Positions 8,791-18,021 of a stretch of DNA of 64,000 nt are shown here, piece by piece (position 1 is the stretch's first letter; each line of letters opens with the position of its first letter). The stretch is from Pedobacter terrae (GTDB lineage Bacteria; Bacteroidota; Bacteroidia; Sphingobacteriales; Sphingobacteriaceae). Under the pieces are notes generated by a model. The model made no database searches. It was not told where the DNA came from and saw only the letters and a program-made list of their open reading frames with translations. Where the stretch lies: contig NZ_FNCH01000016.1 in assembly GCF_900100705.1 (NCBI RefSeq), positions 1 through 64,000 of the forward strand, written 5' to 3'. The position numbers and the translations under genes are program-made.

Positions 8791-9306
8791 TTAGCGTGGT
8801 GTTCTTCTATAGAATATAAACTCTACCAAAAAAATAATAAGCAGTGTAAAGATACAACTTAAGCCGCATCTCATTAAAGTATAACCAACTTCGGTTAACC
8901 TGAATGTTTCTAAAAAGAACAGCACCAGGTGGTGCGCCGCAACACAAAGAAAAGTATAAAGTGAAAACCATTGGAAACCCATATAACTTAACGAGGGTTC
9001 GGGATCATCAATGGCGTCGCGGTTTAAACTTATAGATATAAAAGAAATTCTTACAAAAGCCAGCACAACACAAGCTGTGGCATGTACGCCCATGGTATCG
9101 TAAAAAGCATCTAGTGTTAGTCCGGTTGCAAAGGCCAGTAAGTACAATAAAATATTTGGGATGCCAAAGGGAAGCAGAAGTAAAAACAACACGTAAATAA
9201 AAGGTGTGGAAAGGTCGTAAAAACCCATATTCTTGAGCAGAAATATCTGCACAAAAAGTAGTAAAAACCACCTGATCACATTTACAATTATGATTCTACT
9301 ATTCAT
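8791..9306 (-). CDS. mreD: Rod shape-determining protein MreD
   Basis: MreD is a small inner-membrane protein that links MreC and the peptidoglycan machinery. The 171-residue sequence is almost entirely hydrophobic, with about five membrane segments, starting MNSRIIIVNVIRWFLLLF. Family sequence conservation is weak, so the call rests on size, topology and position between mreC and mrdA. The start overlaps the end of mreC by 8 bases, which supports coupled translation. Confidence 0.9.
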   Translation of the reverse strand: MNSRIIIVNVIRWFLLLFVQIFLLKNMGFYDLSTPFIYVLFLLLLPFGIPNILLYLLAFATGLTLDAFYDTMGVHATACVVLAFVRISFISISLNRDAIDDPEPSLSYMGFQWFSLYTFLCVAAHHLVLFFLETFRLTEVGYTLMRCGLSCIFTLLIIFLVEFIFYRRTPR

Positions 9307-10138
9307 TCGGTTTAGCCATGCTTTCTAAAGCTTTTTGCTCATCAGCTTTTTTATCTTTAACTACATATACATATTGCAATGTGCTAAAGTCAGTAAACAA
9401 ATTTAATTCTGCTGATAAAAAATTATCATTCGTGGCCACATTTGCCTTGCTGATTTTTCCAACCAGAACCCCGGCCGGAAAGGATCCATAACCTGAAGTG
9501 ACAACCGTATCGCCAACGTACATTTTAATGTGGTTAGGTACCTCTTTTACAAATGCTTTTTTAATATCAAAATTTCCATCGCCCCAAACCAACGAGCCAA
9601 GTGCGTGGTTTTTTTTCAAGGTTACACTGATCTTTGTGTCTTTATGTAATAACGACTGGATGGTAGCCAGATGTGCAGAAACATCGCGGATAAAACCAAC
9701 TACTCCGCGTTGTGGGGCAATAACAGCCATACCACTTTTAATACCGTCAACAGTACCTTTATTAATGGTCATGATGTTATTGCGCAAAGTAACCGAATTT
9801 TTAACCACTTTGGCTGCCAGATAAGTATATTGTTGATTGGTAACCGTATCTACTACTTTAACATCTTTCGCTGTATCTACAGTAGTTAACCCCAGTAATT
9901 GGCTTTTAAGTTTAGCATTTTCTGCTGCCAGACTATCATTAACCATGCCCAGGTTTAAATACCGCTTAAAAACGTTTAACCTTTCATATGCAGTGCCTAC
10001 AACCTCATTGCTGGAGTTCAAGGTTACACTTCGCTGATAGGAATTGTTTTTAACCGTTAAGTAAATGCCAACCACGAAAAAAATGATAAACAAGAAAAAT
10101 GCGTTATATCTGCTGATGAAGATCCAAAGGTTACGCAT
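9299..10138 (-). CDS. mreC: Rod shape-determining protein MreC
   Basis: MreC is a periplasmic scaffold of the elongasome that contacts PBP2. The 279-residue protein has an N-terminal membrane anchor (about 11-28, FFLFIIFFVVGIYLTV), a coiled-coil dimerisation stretch (about 60-95), and the paired beta-barrel region containing KGTVDGIKSGMAVI and SGYGSFPAGVLVGKI, which are typical of the family. It lies between mreB and mreD. A hairpin-forming word array sits between it and mreB. Confidence 0.95.
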   Translation of the reverse strand: MRNLWIFISRYNAFFLFIIFFVVGIYLTVKNNSYQRSVTLNSSNEVVGTAYERLNVFKRYLNLGMVNDSLAAENAKLKSQLLGLTTVDTAKDVKVVDTVTNQQYTYLAAKVVKNSVTLRNNIMTINKGTVDGIKSGMAVIAPQRGVVGFIRDVSAHLATIQSLLHKDTKISVTLKKNHALGSLVWGDGNFDIKKAFVKEVPNHIKMYVGDTVVTSGYGSFPAGVLVGKISKANVATNDNFLSAELNLFTDFSTLQYVYVVKDKKADEQKALESMAKPNE

Positions 10139-10160
10139 TGCTCATGAGATATGAGATATA

Positions 10161-10213
10161 AGATGTGAGATATGAGTTTGGATAATTAGTCTCAAATCTC
10201 ATATCTCACATCT
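10161..10213. repeat. 16-bp perfect inverted repeat within a GAGATATGAG word array
   Basis: AGATGTGAGATATGAG (10161-10176) pairs perfectly with CTCATATCTCACATCT (10198-10213) across a 21-base loop. The surrounding bases from 10143 to 10218 are built from the same short words (ATGAGATATGAGATAT, TCTCAAATC). It occupies the whole mreB-mreC gap and has no T tract, so it is more likely an RNA-processing or stability hairpin than a terminator. Confidence 0.65.
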
Positions 10214-10223
10214 CAAATCCAGG

Positions 10224-11246
10224 TTATTGCATTAAAAATTTATATCCGCCAATGTTTTTAAGGGCGATGCCAGTTCCACGAACTACTGCGCGAAGTGGAT
10301 CTTCTGCAACGTGAACAGGTAATTTCGTTTTGGCTGCAACACGCTTATCCAAACCTCTTAACAATGCGCCGCCACCGGTTAAGTAAATACCAGTTTGATA
10401 AATATCTGCAGAAAGTTCCGGAGGGGTAATCTCTAAAGCTTTTAAAATCGCTTCTTCAATTTTAGAGATCGACTTATCCAAACAATGTGCAATTTCGGTA
10501 TAGGAAACCGTGATCTGTTTAGGTACGCCGGTCATTAAATCGCGACCTTGAACTGCAAAATCAGCAGGAGCATCTTGTAATTCAGGTAAAGCAGCACCAA
10601 CTTCAATTTTAATTTTTTCAGCAGTACGGTCACCAATCATAATATTGTGTTGACGGCGGATATAATTTACGATATCAGAGTCGAAGTTATCTCCCGCAAC
10701 ACGGATAGACTGGTCGCAAACAATACCTGATAAAGCAATAACTGCAATTTCGGTAGTACCACCACCTATATCGATAATCATGTTACCCATTGGTTCTTCC
10801 ACATCAATCCCGATACCTACAGCGGCAGCCATTGGTTCGTGGATCAGGTAAACTTCTTTTGCCCCGGCAATTTCGGCAGAATCTCGCACGGCACGTTTTT
10901 CTACTTCAGTAATACCAGATGGAATACAGATGACCATACGTAAAGAAGGGAACATCCAGCCTTTACCACCGTTAAGCATCCGGATCATCCCTTTAATCAT
11001 CGCTTCAGCAGCGTTGAAATCGGCAATTACACCATCTTTTAATGGGCGAACGGTTTTAATATTATCGTGGGTTTTACCCTCCATCTGCATGGCTTGGCGG
11101 CCAATGGCAATAACTTTATTTGTAGTACGATCAAAAGCAACAATAGATGGCTCATCTACCACTACTTTGTCGTTATGTATAATCAGGGTATTCGCGGTGC
11201 CTAAATCAATGGCAACTTCTTGCGTAAACCAGTTAAATAATCCCAT
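10224..11246 (-). CDS. mreB: Rod shape-determining actin homologue MreB
   Basis: MreB is the bacterial actin that forms membrane-bound filaments and positions the elongasome. The 340-residue length is normal. Actin-fold signatures are clear: the phosphate-1 loop VAIDLGTANT near the N-terminus, GGGTTEIAV (phosphate 2) in the centre, HEPMAAAVGIG, and the adenosine motif LTGGGALLRGLD near the C-terminus. The start at 11246 lies about 28 bases downstream of a TAGATTTG promoter box. It is the first gene of the elongasome operon. Confidence 0.98.
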   Translation of the reverse strand: MGLFNWFTQEVAIDLGTANTLIIHNDKVVVDEPSIVAFDRTTNKVIAIGRQAMQMEGKTHDNIKTVRPLKDGVIADFNAAEAMIKGMIRMLNGGKGWMFPSLRMVICIPSGITEVEKRAVRDSAEIAGAKEVYLIHEPMAAAVGIGIDVEEPMGNMIIDIGGGTTEIAVIALSGIVCDQSIRVAGDNFDSDIVNYIRRQHNIMIGDRTAEKIKIEVGAALPELQDAPADFAVQGRDLMTGVPKQITVSYTEIAHCLDKSISKIEEAILKALEITPPELSADIYQTGIYLTGGGALLRGLDKRVAAKTKLPVHVAEDPLRAVVRGTGIALKNIGGYKFLMQ

Positions 11247-11273
11247 GTATAAGGTATGTTTTCTTTATTTGAT

Positions 11274-11281
11274 CAAATCTA
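11274..11281 (-). promoter_or_regulatory. -7 promoter box TAGATTTG for the mreB operon
   Basis: The minus strand reads TAGATTTG, a match to TANNTTTG, 27 bases before the mreB ATG. No strong TTTG element is present 20 bases upstream, so the promoter strength is uncertain. Confidence 0.45.
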
Positions 11282-11386
11282 TACTATTCCTAATGTAAAA
11301 ATAGCTTTTTTATTGTTTTAAGTTTTATTTTCTTCAGTTATTAGATTGTTTTTAAGGCAATTAAAATATTTGGAAAATAAAAAGGC

Positions 11387-11459
11387 GAAAGACCAAAGGT
11401 AAAAGTCCAAAGCAGAAAGACTAAAGTGATTTGCAATGTGCTTTAAGCTTTGGTCTTTC
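11387..11459. repeat. Inverted repeat in an AAAGACCAAAG word array
   Basis: GAAAGACCAAAG (11387-11398) pairs perfectly with CTTTGGTCTTTC (11448-11459). The loop and flanks up to 11490 are made of variants of the same words (AGTCCAAAG, AAAGACTAAAG, CTTTAAGCTTTCAGC). It sits between purH and mreB, both on the minus strand, and may separate their transcripts. Confidence 0.6.
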
Positions 11460-11491
11460 AGCTTATCTTCGCTTTAAGCTTTCAGCTTAAA

Positions 11492-13018
11492 CTAGTGTTT
11501 AAAGTGTCTTACCCCGGTGGTTACCATGGCAATACCTTTTTCGTTTGCTTTTGCAACAGAATCGGCATCTTTAATTGATCCACCTGGTTGTAGTACAGCC
11601 GTAATTCCGGCATCGGCAGCAATCTCCACACAGTCTGGGAAAGGGAAGAAAGCATCAGAAGCCATTGCAGCACCTTTAACGCTGAAACCGAAAGAAGCCG
11701 CTTTTTCAATGGCTTGCCTCAAGGCATCAACACGTGAGGTTTGACCAACACCGCTTGCAATTAACACATCATCTTTAACCAAAACAATGGTGTTTGATTT
11801 AGTATGTTTTACAATTTTGTTGGCAAAGAACAAATCTTTTAGTTCTTGTTCGGTAGGTGCTTTATCTGTAACCGTTGTCATTTGCTCAGGACCTTCGATA
11901 ATTAAATCTTTATCCTGCTCAATTACACCGTTTAATAATGTTTTAAATTGTTTTTTGCTCAATTCAACCTCATTGCGCTGTAAAATAACGCGGTTTTTCT
12001 TTTTGCTGAACAGCTCTACTGCTTCTGCCTGATAAGAAGGTGCAATCAACACTTCAAAAAACAGGTTGTTAATTTCTTCTGCCGTTTCAAGGTTAACTTC
12101 TACATTGGTAATTAGTACACCACCAAAAGCCGAAACCGGATCGCAAGCTAATGCATCAATCCATGCTTGTTTAACCGTTGGGCGTGAAGCAATACCACAG
12201 GCATTGGTGTGTTTTAAAATCGCAAAAGTTGGGTCTTCGAATTCGTCGATTAAGGCCACAGCTGCATCTACATCAACTAAATTGTTGTAAGAAAGCTCTT
12301 TGCCGTTAAGTTTGGTGAACATGGCATCTAAATCGCCATAAAATACACCACCTTGGTGAGGATTTTCTCCATAACGTAAGGTTTTAGCCTCCGTTACACT
12401 TTGTTTAAAAACATCAAGTGGCTCTTCAGTATTGAAATAATTGAAAATGGCGGTATCGTAATGAGAAGAAGTATGGAAAGCTTTTTTAGCATAGGCCTTA
12501 CGTTGTGCTAAAGTAGTTTCGCCATTTTGTTCGGCCAATTGGGCTTCTAAAGTAGGGTAGTCGTTTTTTGATGCGATAATGACCACATCATTGAAATTTT
12601 TCGCAGCAGCACGGATCAAGGAAATACCACCGATGTCTATTTTTTCGATAATTTCTTCTGGTGTTCCGCCAGCTTTGACGGTTTCTTCAAATGGATATAA
12701 GTCAACAATAACCAGGTCAATTTCAGGAATTTCGTATTCAGCAATCTGCTCCTGGTCGCCAGCCAATGCCCTACGGTTTAAAATTCCGCCAAATACTTTT
12801 GGATGTAAAGTTTTAACACGTCCGCCTAAAATAGATGGATAACCGGTTAAATCTTCAACCGCCGTAACTGGAAGGTTTAAATCTTTGATGAATTGTTCTG
12901 TTCCACCGGTAGAAAATAACTGTACCCCTTGTGCGGCCAACAATTTTACCAATGGCTCCAAACCATCTTTATAATATACTGAGATTAAAGCGTTTTTGAT
13001 TTTAATGGATTGACTCAT
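11492..13018 (-). CDS. purH: Bifunctional AICAR transformylase/IMP cyclohydrolase PurH
   Basis: Catalyses the last two steps of de novo purine synthesis, AICAR to FAICAR and then to IMP. The protein is 508 residues with the start I choose at 13018, giving MSQSIKIKNALISVYYKDGL. An ATG eight codons upstream would overlap a TACCTTTG promoter box, so it is less likely. The N-terminal MGS-like cyclohydrolase domain contains LFSTGGTEQFI and HPKVFGGIL. The C-terminal transformylase domain includes LRYGENPHQ and the KHTNACG motif. It is followed on the same strand by mreB after a 245-base gap. Confidence 0.97.
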   Translation of the reverse strand: MSQSIKIKNALISVYYKDGLEPLVKLLAAQGVQLFSTGGTEQFIKDLNLPVTAVEDLTGYPSILGGRVKTLHPKVFGGILNRRALAGDQEQIAEYEIPEIDLVIVDLYPFEETVKAGGTPEEIIEKIDIGGISLIRAAAKNFNDVVIIASKNDYPTLEAQLAEQNGETTLAQRKAYAKKAFHTSSHYDTAIFNYFNTEEPLDVFKQSVTEAKTLRYGENPHQGGVFYGDLDAMFTKLNGKELSYNNLVDVDAAVALIDEFEDPTFAILKHTNACGIASRPTVKQAWIDALACDPVSAFGGVLITNVEVNLETAEEINNLFFEVLIAPSYQAEAVELFSKKKNRVILQRNEVELSKKQFKTLLNGVIEQDKDLIIEGPEQMTTVTDKAPTEQELKDLFFANKIVKHTKSNTIVLVKDDVLIASGVGQTSRVDALRQAIEKAASFGFSVKGAAMASDAFFPFPDCVEIAADAGITAVLQPGGSIKDADSVAKANEKGIAMVTTGVRHFKH

Positions 13019-13039
13019 TCTACTGAAAATTTTGAGCCG

Positions 13040-13047
13040 CAAAGGTA
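13040..13047 (-). promoter_or_regulatory. -7 promoter box TACCTTTG for purH
   Basis: The minus strand reads TACCTTTG, matching TANNTTTG, 21 bases before the ATG at 13018. It overlaps the alternative upstream ATG (13042) and therefore argues for the shorter PurH. Confidence 0.5.
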
Positions 13048-13216
13048 GTAAAAGCGTATGGTTTTTTTATTATGTTACGTCTGTAAAAAAACAATAAGGT
13101 TTGGAACAGCTATTTCGCTTTTGTTTGAAGTTATTAAAGCCGTTGCTTTATACCGTAGTTTAGATTCGAATTGGCCATTTGGTGCCTTTCCTTTTAATCT
13201 GATCACAATTTTGTAG

Positions 13217-14521
13217 CTAGCTTTGGTATCCTAATAACTTTCTGATTTGGTATAAAAACCGTTCTATCAATCTTAAATCCTGCGTTACAATTTCTGCGTT
13301 ACCCTTTAATTCTTTATCAAAAGTGAGGGTTTTGTGATACGAAGTGGTTAATCCTTTTGGTAAATTAACATCTACATAGTAGTTTCCCTTTTCATCTGGG
13401 GTGAAAGAAATATTTTGCACACGGCCCTCTAAAATCCCATATTCCTGAAAACGATAATTGTCCAGTTTGATCAGCACCTTTTCGCCCCGTGCTATTTTTC
13501 CTGAGTTGGTTGCTGGAACGAGTAACCTGCCGATAAGCGCCTTTTTGTTATCCGGAAGGATGGTTAATATGGCATCACCCCGTTTTAAAAATTGATTTTC
13601 GCCCCAAAATTGCTGGAAACTGGCTATACCGTCTGTTGATGACAGGATTAAATAATTTTGCTGCCATTGCCTTAACGATTTTTTTAATTGTTCAAACAAC
13701 TGCAAGGTTTGCAAAGCAAAATTACTCTTATCTTTCTCATGATTAATATTTATCCCGCTTCTTGTTTTATTCAGGTTTGCAATGGCCTCCTGGGTTTGCG
13801 ACAGGGAAATTTCTATGTTTTGTATGCTTTGTTCGGCTTGTATAAATTTAATTTTTTCATTTTCAAATTCGGCTGTAGAGATTACTTTTTGATTAACCAG
13901 CTGCACCGTTCGCTGATAATTTTTCTTTATCAGCTCAAATTTGGCCAACTCCAGTTTTTTTTGGTTCTTTAGCGCAAGTTCCCTGCTTCTATTGGCTGTG
14001 ATGTTTTGTTCAGTGGCTTTATTTTCTGGTGCGTAGGGCTTAAGTGATGCAAATAATTTCTCGTCCTGAAATGCCTTTGCGAAATTATTGTAATCGCTCT
14101 GCAGCTCACCCAACTTAAATGTTGATACCTTATTTACTGGAAAAGAAGCGATCTCGGCCGGAGTTGTTGAATCAATGATGTTGATGAGTTGCAAAACATC
14201 CTCGTAATTCGCTGTCGATTGTAATATCATCAAAACCTGGTTTTTATGAACCCGCTGGTGATCTTTTATCAGGATTTTTTCCAGTTTAGAATCTATTCTT
14301 GCTTCTAGCTTTTCTGGTGGGTTTTGTGAGGTTACTACAATGGTAGCCGGTACAAATTCCGGATATTTGATAAAGTAACTCATTAACAAAATCATCATCA
14401 GAATACCCAAAATAACGGCATTGCCCCAGCGGAACATCCAATGTGGGGGATTTGATAATACATCCTGAACAGCTTCAGAACGAAGCTGTATCTCATCTAA
14501 ATTGTCTCTTTTAGTTTCCAA
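13217..14521 (-). CDS. HlyD-family membrane fusion protein of the peptide exporter
   Basis: This is the periplasmic adaptor of an ABC export system. The 434 residues contain one N-terminal membrane segment (about 33-50, AVILGILMMILLMSYFI), a short lipoyl-like half (KLEARIDSKLEKILIKDHQ), a long coiled-coil hairpin (about 160-270), and a C-terminal beta-barrel region (ARGEKVLIKLDNYRFQEYG). Its start overlaps the end of the ABC exporter gene by 11 bases. With the C39-ABC protein it should form the inner-membrane part of the secretion apparatus; no outer-membrane TolC partner is encoded nearby. Confidence 0.88.
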   Translation of the reverse strand: METKRDNLDEIQLRSEAVQDVLSNPPHWMFRWGNAVILGILMMILLMSYFIKYPEFVPATIVVTSQNPPEKLEARIDSKLEKILIKDHQRVHKNQVLMILQSTANYEDVLQLINIIDSTTPAEIASFPVNKVSTFKLGELQSDYNNFAKAFQDEKLFASLKPYAPENKATEQNITANRSRELALKNQKKLELAKFELIKKNYQRTVQLVNQKVISTAEFENEKIKFIQAEQSIQNIEISLSQTQEAIANLNKTRSGININHEKDKSNFALQTLQLFEQLKKSLRQWQQNYLILSSTDGIASFQQFWGENQFLKRGDAILTILPDNKKALIGRLLVPATNSGKIARGEKVLIKLDNYRFQEYGILEGRVQNISFTPDEKGNYYVDVNLPKGLTTSYHKTLTFDKELKGNAEIVTQDLRLIERFLYQIRKLLGYQS

Positions 14522-16703
14522 GTTCGAGCTGATTTTTAATTAACCTATAGTATTCGCCTTTTTTTGCTACCAATTGGTTATGGTTACCTTCCTCAACCAC
14601 AGTTCCTTTATCCAGTACGATAATCTTATCGGCATGTTTCACAGTTGATAACCGATGCGCAATAACAACTGCCGTTTTCCCTTTAAAAAACTGCGCTAAA
14701 TTTTCGATAATGACTTTTTCATTGTTGGCATCTAAGGCACTTGTAGCTTCATCAAAGAAGATATAATCCGGGGTTTTGTAAACTGCACGGGCAATAAACA
14801 ATCTTTGTTTTTGTCCGCCGCTCATACCAATGCCTTCGTTGCCTATTTTAGTATTGTAGCTCAAGGGTAGGTCTTCAATAAAATCTTTAACGTTGGCGAT
14901 TTCCACTGCTTTTCTCAGCTTTTGTTTATCTACAATATCTTCGCCAATAGCAATATTGTTCGCAATGGTATCATTAAATACATAGCTTTCCTGCATCACT
15001 ACGCCGCAATGTTTTCGCCAATGGCTGGGTGATATGCTTTTAAGATCAGTACCGCCAATCTGAACATCACCTTTGTCGGGTTCGTAAAATTTGGTAAGCA
15101 ATTTTAATAAGGTGGTTTTTCCACTGCCGCTGGCACCAACAATTGCAGTGGTTTTTTGATAGGGTATAACGAGGTTCAAATCTTGAAAAACGAAATTGTC
15201 TGAGCCAACATATCTAAATGATACATTGTTTAGCACAATATCTTTTTGTGGAATTTCTGTTATATAATGTTCATTAATACTTTCTTCATCCTTTTTATCA
15301 TGAATTTCACCAAGTCTTTCCAAAGATATTTTGGCATCCTGAGTCTGTTTGATAAAATCTATCAATTGTAACAATGGACTATTTAACTGACCGATAATAT
15401 ACTGCACGGAAAGCATCATCCCTAATGTAAGATTCCCATCAAGCACCAGTTTTGCGGAAAGAAAACTTACTAAAATATCCTTAATCTGGTTGATAAAACC
15501 ACCACCAACAGATTGCCACTGCTCTAAGGATAGTGCCTTTATTCTGATTTTAAATAACTTTACCTGTAAAAATTCCCATCCCCATCTCTTTTGTTTCTCC
15601 GCATTGTGCATTTTTATTTCCTGCATGCCATTAATAAGCTCAATTACCGTGCTTTGCTCTTGCGAAACCTGAGAGAACATTTTATAGTCTAGTTCTTTTC
15701 TTTTTTTGAGGAAGAAGGTAATCCACCCCATGTAAAGTATGGCGCCAATTAAATAAACCGCAAACAGGCGGTAATCATACATGAGCAATACAATGCTAAA
15801 AATGATCAGGTTAACCATAGAGAACAGGGTATTTAACGAAGAGCTTGTCAGCAATTGTTCTATTCTGTGGTGATCATTAATGCGCTGCATAATGTCTCCG
15901 GTCATTCTGGTATCAAAGAAACTAATTGGAAGTTTCATTAATTTGATAAAAAAATCAGAAACGATAGAGATGTTTATTCTGGTAGAAAGATGCAGCAAGA
16001 TCCAGCTCCGAATAATATCAATGCCCATTTTACCAATAAAAAGCATTACCTGTGCCAGTAAAACCAGGTAAATAAAATTAATATCCTGATTTTGTATTCC
16101 TACATCTACCACACTTTGAGTAAGAAACGGGAAAATTAGCGATAGCAAACTCCCGGCGAGTAAGCCAAGGGCAAGCTGAATGACGAGCGATTTGTATTTT
16201 AGTAAATAGCGGGATAGAAAAGCGAAACTCGTTTTTTTTTCTTCCTCATCAAAGTCTTCGTGGTAGAAGGACGGACTGGTTTCAAAAATTAGCGCAATAC
16301 CTTCTTCCGTTTCTTCATTCGCGTTTTCTCCGATCCAATGTTTAACGAACTCTTCTTTTGTATAAGTGATTAAGCCATAACTAGGATCTGAGATGTAGAC
16401 TTTTTCAGCTTTATCAATTTTATAAACTACCACATAGTGGTTTTTATTCCAGTGTATCAGGCAAGGTAAAGGCGCATCTGCAACCAGGGTTTTAAAATCT
16501 ATTTTAACCCCTAATGTTCTGAAACCTAAACTTTCTGCCGCATTGCTAAGCCCCTGCAAGCCACTACCTTCTCGGGTTGTTTCTGTAAGTGATCTTAAAT
16601 GCTGAAGCGGAATACTTTTATTATAGTGTTTAGCTATAATACGCAAGCAGGTAGGACCACAGTCTTTTGCATCTGGTTGTTTATAAAAGGGAAATTTTTT
16701 CAT
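14511..16703 (-). CDS. C39 peptidase-containing ABC transporter (bacteriocin-type exporter)
   Basis: A maturation and export ABC transporter that should cut leader peptides after a double glycine and export the product. The 730 residues fall into a C39 peptidase domain (about 1-130) with catalytic Cys15 in QPDAKDCGPTC and the histidine in NHYVVVY; a six-helix membrane domain (about 165-460); and a nucleotide-binding domain with Walker A GASGSGKT, signature MSGGQKQR and Walker B YIFFDEATSALD. The catalytic cysteine is intact. It starts one base after the SPASM gene ends and is followed by the HlyD gene. The three GG-leader peptides upstream are the obvious substrates. Confidence 0.94.
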   Translation of the reverse strand: MKKFPFYKQPDAKDCGPTCLRIIAKHYNKSIPLQHLRSLTETTREGSGLQGLSNAAESLGFRTLGVKIDFKTLVADAPLPCLIHWNKNHYVVVYKIDKAEKVYISDPSYGLITYTKEEFVKHWIGENANEETEEGIALIFETSPSFYHEDFDEEEKKTSFAFLSRYLLKYKSLVIQLALGLLAGSLLSLIFPFLTQSVVDVGIQNQDINFIYLVLLAQVMLFIGKMGIDIIRSWILLHLSTRINISIVSDFFIKLMKLPISFFDTRMTGDIMQRINDHHRIEQLLTSSSLNTLFSMVNLIIFSIVLLMYDYRLFAVYLIGAILYMGWITFFLKKRKELDYKMFSQVSQEQSTVIELINGMQEIKMHNAEKQKRWGWEFLQVKLFKIRIKALSLEQWQSVGGGFINQIKDILVSFLSAKLVLDGNLTLGMMLSVQYIIGQLNSPLLQLIDFIKQTQDAKISLERLGEIHDKKDEESINEHYITEIPQKDIVLNNVSFRYVGSDNFVFQDLNLVIPYQKTTAIVGASGSGKTTLLKLLTKFYEPDKGDVQIGGTDLKSISPSHWRKHCGVVMQESYVFNDTIANNIAIGEDIVDKQKLRKAVEIANVKDFIEDLPLSYNTKIGNEGIGMSGGQKQRLFIARAVYKTPDYIFFDEATSALDANNEKVIIENLAQFFKGKTAVVIAHRLSTVKHADKIIVLDKGTVVEEGNHNQLVAKKGEYYRLIKNQLELGN

Positions 16704-16704
16704 T

Positions 16705-17787
16705 TTATTCTGTCCAGATTTTATTAAAGGTTTCGGATAATTTATACTTATCTATTATGCAGCCGGATTCAGCAACAGTTATGCCCGATTCTTTTAACGT
16801 AAGATAACTTTCTTCGTTGTTCCATTTGGAGATGTAAGGATTATAAGCGCATTCAACCCGATGAAACCAATATGCTGCTTCCTTTTGAGGTACACGCACA
16901 TCAGTACACATGTATCTAAATTCGCAGTGTTGGCAAACCAGGGTTTCTTGCTTCCTGATATTGCCAAGCTCCAGAAATAGTTTACTATTGATGGTTTGAT
17001 GAAATTCGTCATAACCCATTAAATTAATGTTGCCAAAGCTTTTGATGTTATTAAGTCCGTTTTTAATATTGCCATGCTGGTCAATATATATTTTGCCGTT
17101 GTAGTATGTATGTTTGTTATAAGCCTCCAGGAAAAATTCCTGGTTAACAAATAACTTATCTATGGTTAACAGCTGCTGGTAATCATCAAAATTTTGGGTG
17201 AAAAAATTATAATATATGTTATCTTTCAGTTTGGTCTGGATTCTGTCAAGACCAAAAAAATTAACTGAAAATAGGGCTGTCTGGCTGGCGAATTCCCGCT
17301 TATATTGGTCAAAGCTTTCCGCATCAAACATTTCGATATAAAGGTAGATACTATCAATCTCCAAGTGGGCGAATGCCTTCATTATTTTGATAAGGTTATC
17401 ATCTAGCCGGGGCGAAATGATGCTTAAGTTTTGAAGTTGGGTGTGACCTATCAAATCTATGAAATTAATAGCGCTATTTACATGCACTACAGCATGCGTG
17501 AGCTCGTTAACCTGATGTAACGCTTTTGAGAGTTTCGGAAATCGTTTCTCTTCCTGAGCAGATGCGACCTCAAAAATGATCTCCAGATCTAAAAGAAAAT
17601 TTATAAGTTCGCTGCGCTCAGATGGATCAGAAATCCCGTCAAAATTGAGAAAGCCATCGGCATTTAAAATATGATAATGCGTTTTTGAAATAAAATGATA
17701 GTCTTTGCGCCCCAAATCGTAAACGATAGCCCTGTTAAATCCCATTACCGGAATACACAATTGGTTTCGAAGATATAATTTGCTCAT
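16705..17787 (-). CDS. gwsS: Grasp-with-spasm system SPASM-domain peptide maturase
   Basis: The 360-residue protein ends in a SPASM-like cysteine cluster (CQHCEFRYMC, then C in RVECAYNPY). It lacks any CxxxCxxC radical-SAM motif; the only N-terminal cysteine is Cys11. This matches the family called GwsS, found next to an ATP-grasp maturase in Bacteroidota. It may bind an iron-sulfur cluster or zinc and act as a precursor-binding scaffold rather than a radical enzyme; this is inference. Its ATG overlaps the stop of the 53-residue upstream ORF (ATGA), and the exporter gene follows after one base. Confidence 0.85.
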   Translation of the reverse strand: MSKLYLRNQLCIPVMGFNRAIVYDLGRKDYHFISKTHYHILNADGFLNFDGISDPSERSELINFLLDLEIIFEVASAQEEKRFPKLSKALHQVNELTHAVVHVNSAINFIDLIGHTQLQNLSIISPRLDDNLIKIMKAFAHLEIDSIYLYIEMFDAESFDQYKREFASQTALFSVNFFGLDRIQTKLKDNIYYNFFTQNFDDYQQLLTIDKLFVNQEFFLEAYNKHTYYNGKIYIDQHGNIKNGLNNIKSFGNINLMGYDEFHQTINSKLFLELGNIRKQETLVCQHCEFRYMCTDVRVPQKEAAYWFHRVECAYNPYISKWNNEESYLTLKESGITVAESGCIIDKYKLSETFNKIWTE

Positions 17788-17945
17788 AGAGGCGATTTAA
17801 AGAATAAGTCAAGCTGTAGGCTATTGGTGTGGTAAATTTTAGAAACCCTTGTTTTAACCAAATATGTAGGTCTGGGTTTTTTTACCAGTGATTTGATATG
17901 CAAGGGTGCTTGACCGGTATTTATCAGGTCTTTTATTTTTTTCAT
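17784..17945 (-). CDS. Small 53-residue protein of the peptide cluster, unrecognised
   Basis: Reading the minus strand from the ATG at 17945 gives a 53-residue protein starting MKKIKDLINTGQAPLHIKSL and ending LDLFFKSPL. Its TGA overlaps the ATG of the SPASM gene as ATGA, the classic layout of translational coupling. It is basic, has no cysteine, no double glycine, no signal peptide and no membrane segment, so it does not look like a fourth precursor. The gap to the ATP-grasp gene is 76 bases. I do not recognise the family. An accessory or precursor-recognition role is only a guess from position. Confidence 0.6.
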   Translation of the reverse strand: MKKIKDLINTGQAPLHIKSLVKKPRPTYLVKTRVSKIYHTNSLQLDLFFKSPL

Positions 17946-18021
17946 TGGTTTTTATCAATAGAAGTTAACTTAAGTTGATGTGTTTGATCTGTATCAAATT
18001 CCGGCTAAATGAGATGAAAAA

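Noticed and set aside
9008-9271. Alternative frame inside mreD as a gene
   Set aside because: It overlaps mreD fully, has an atypical composition, and the mreC-mreD-mrdA junctions explain the region.
10143-10218. Word array considered as a CRISPR remnant
   Set aside because: There is no regular repeat-spacer pattern; the sequence is a fold-back of short variable words.
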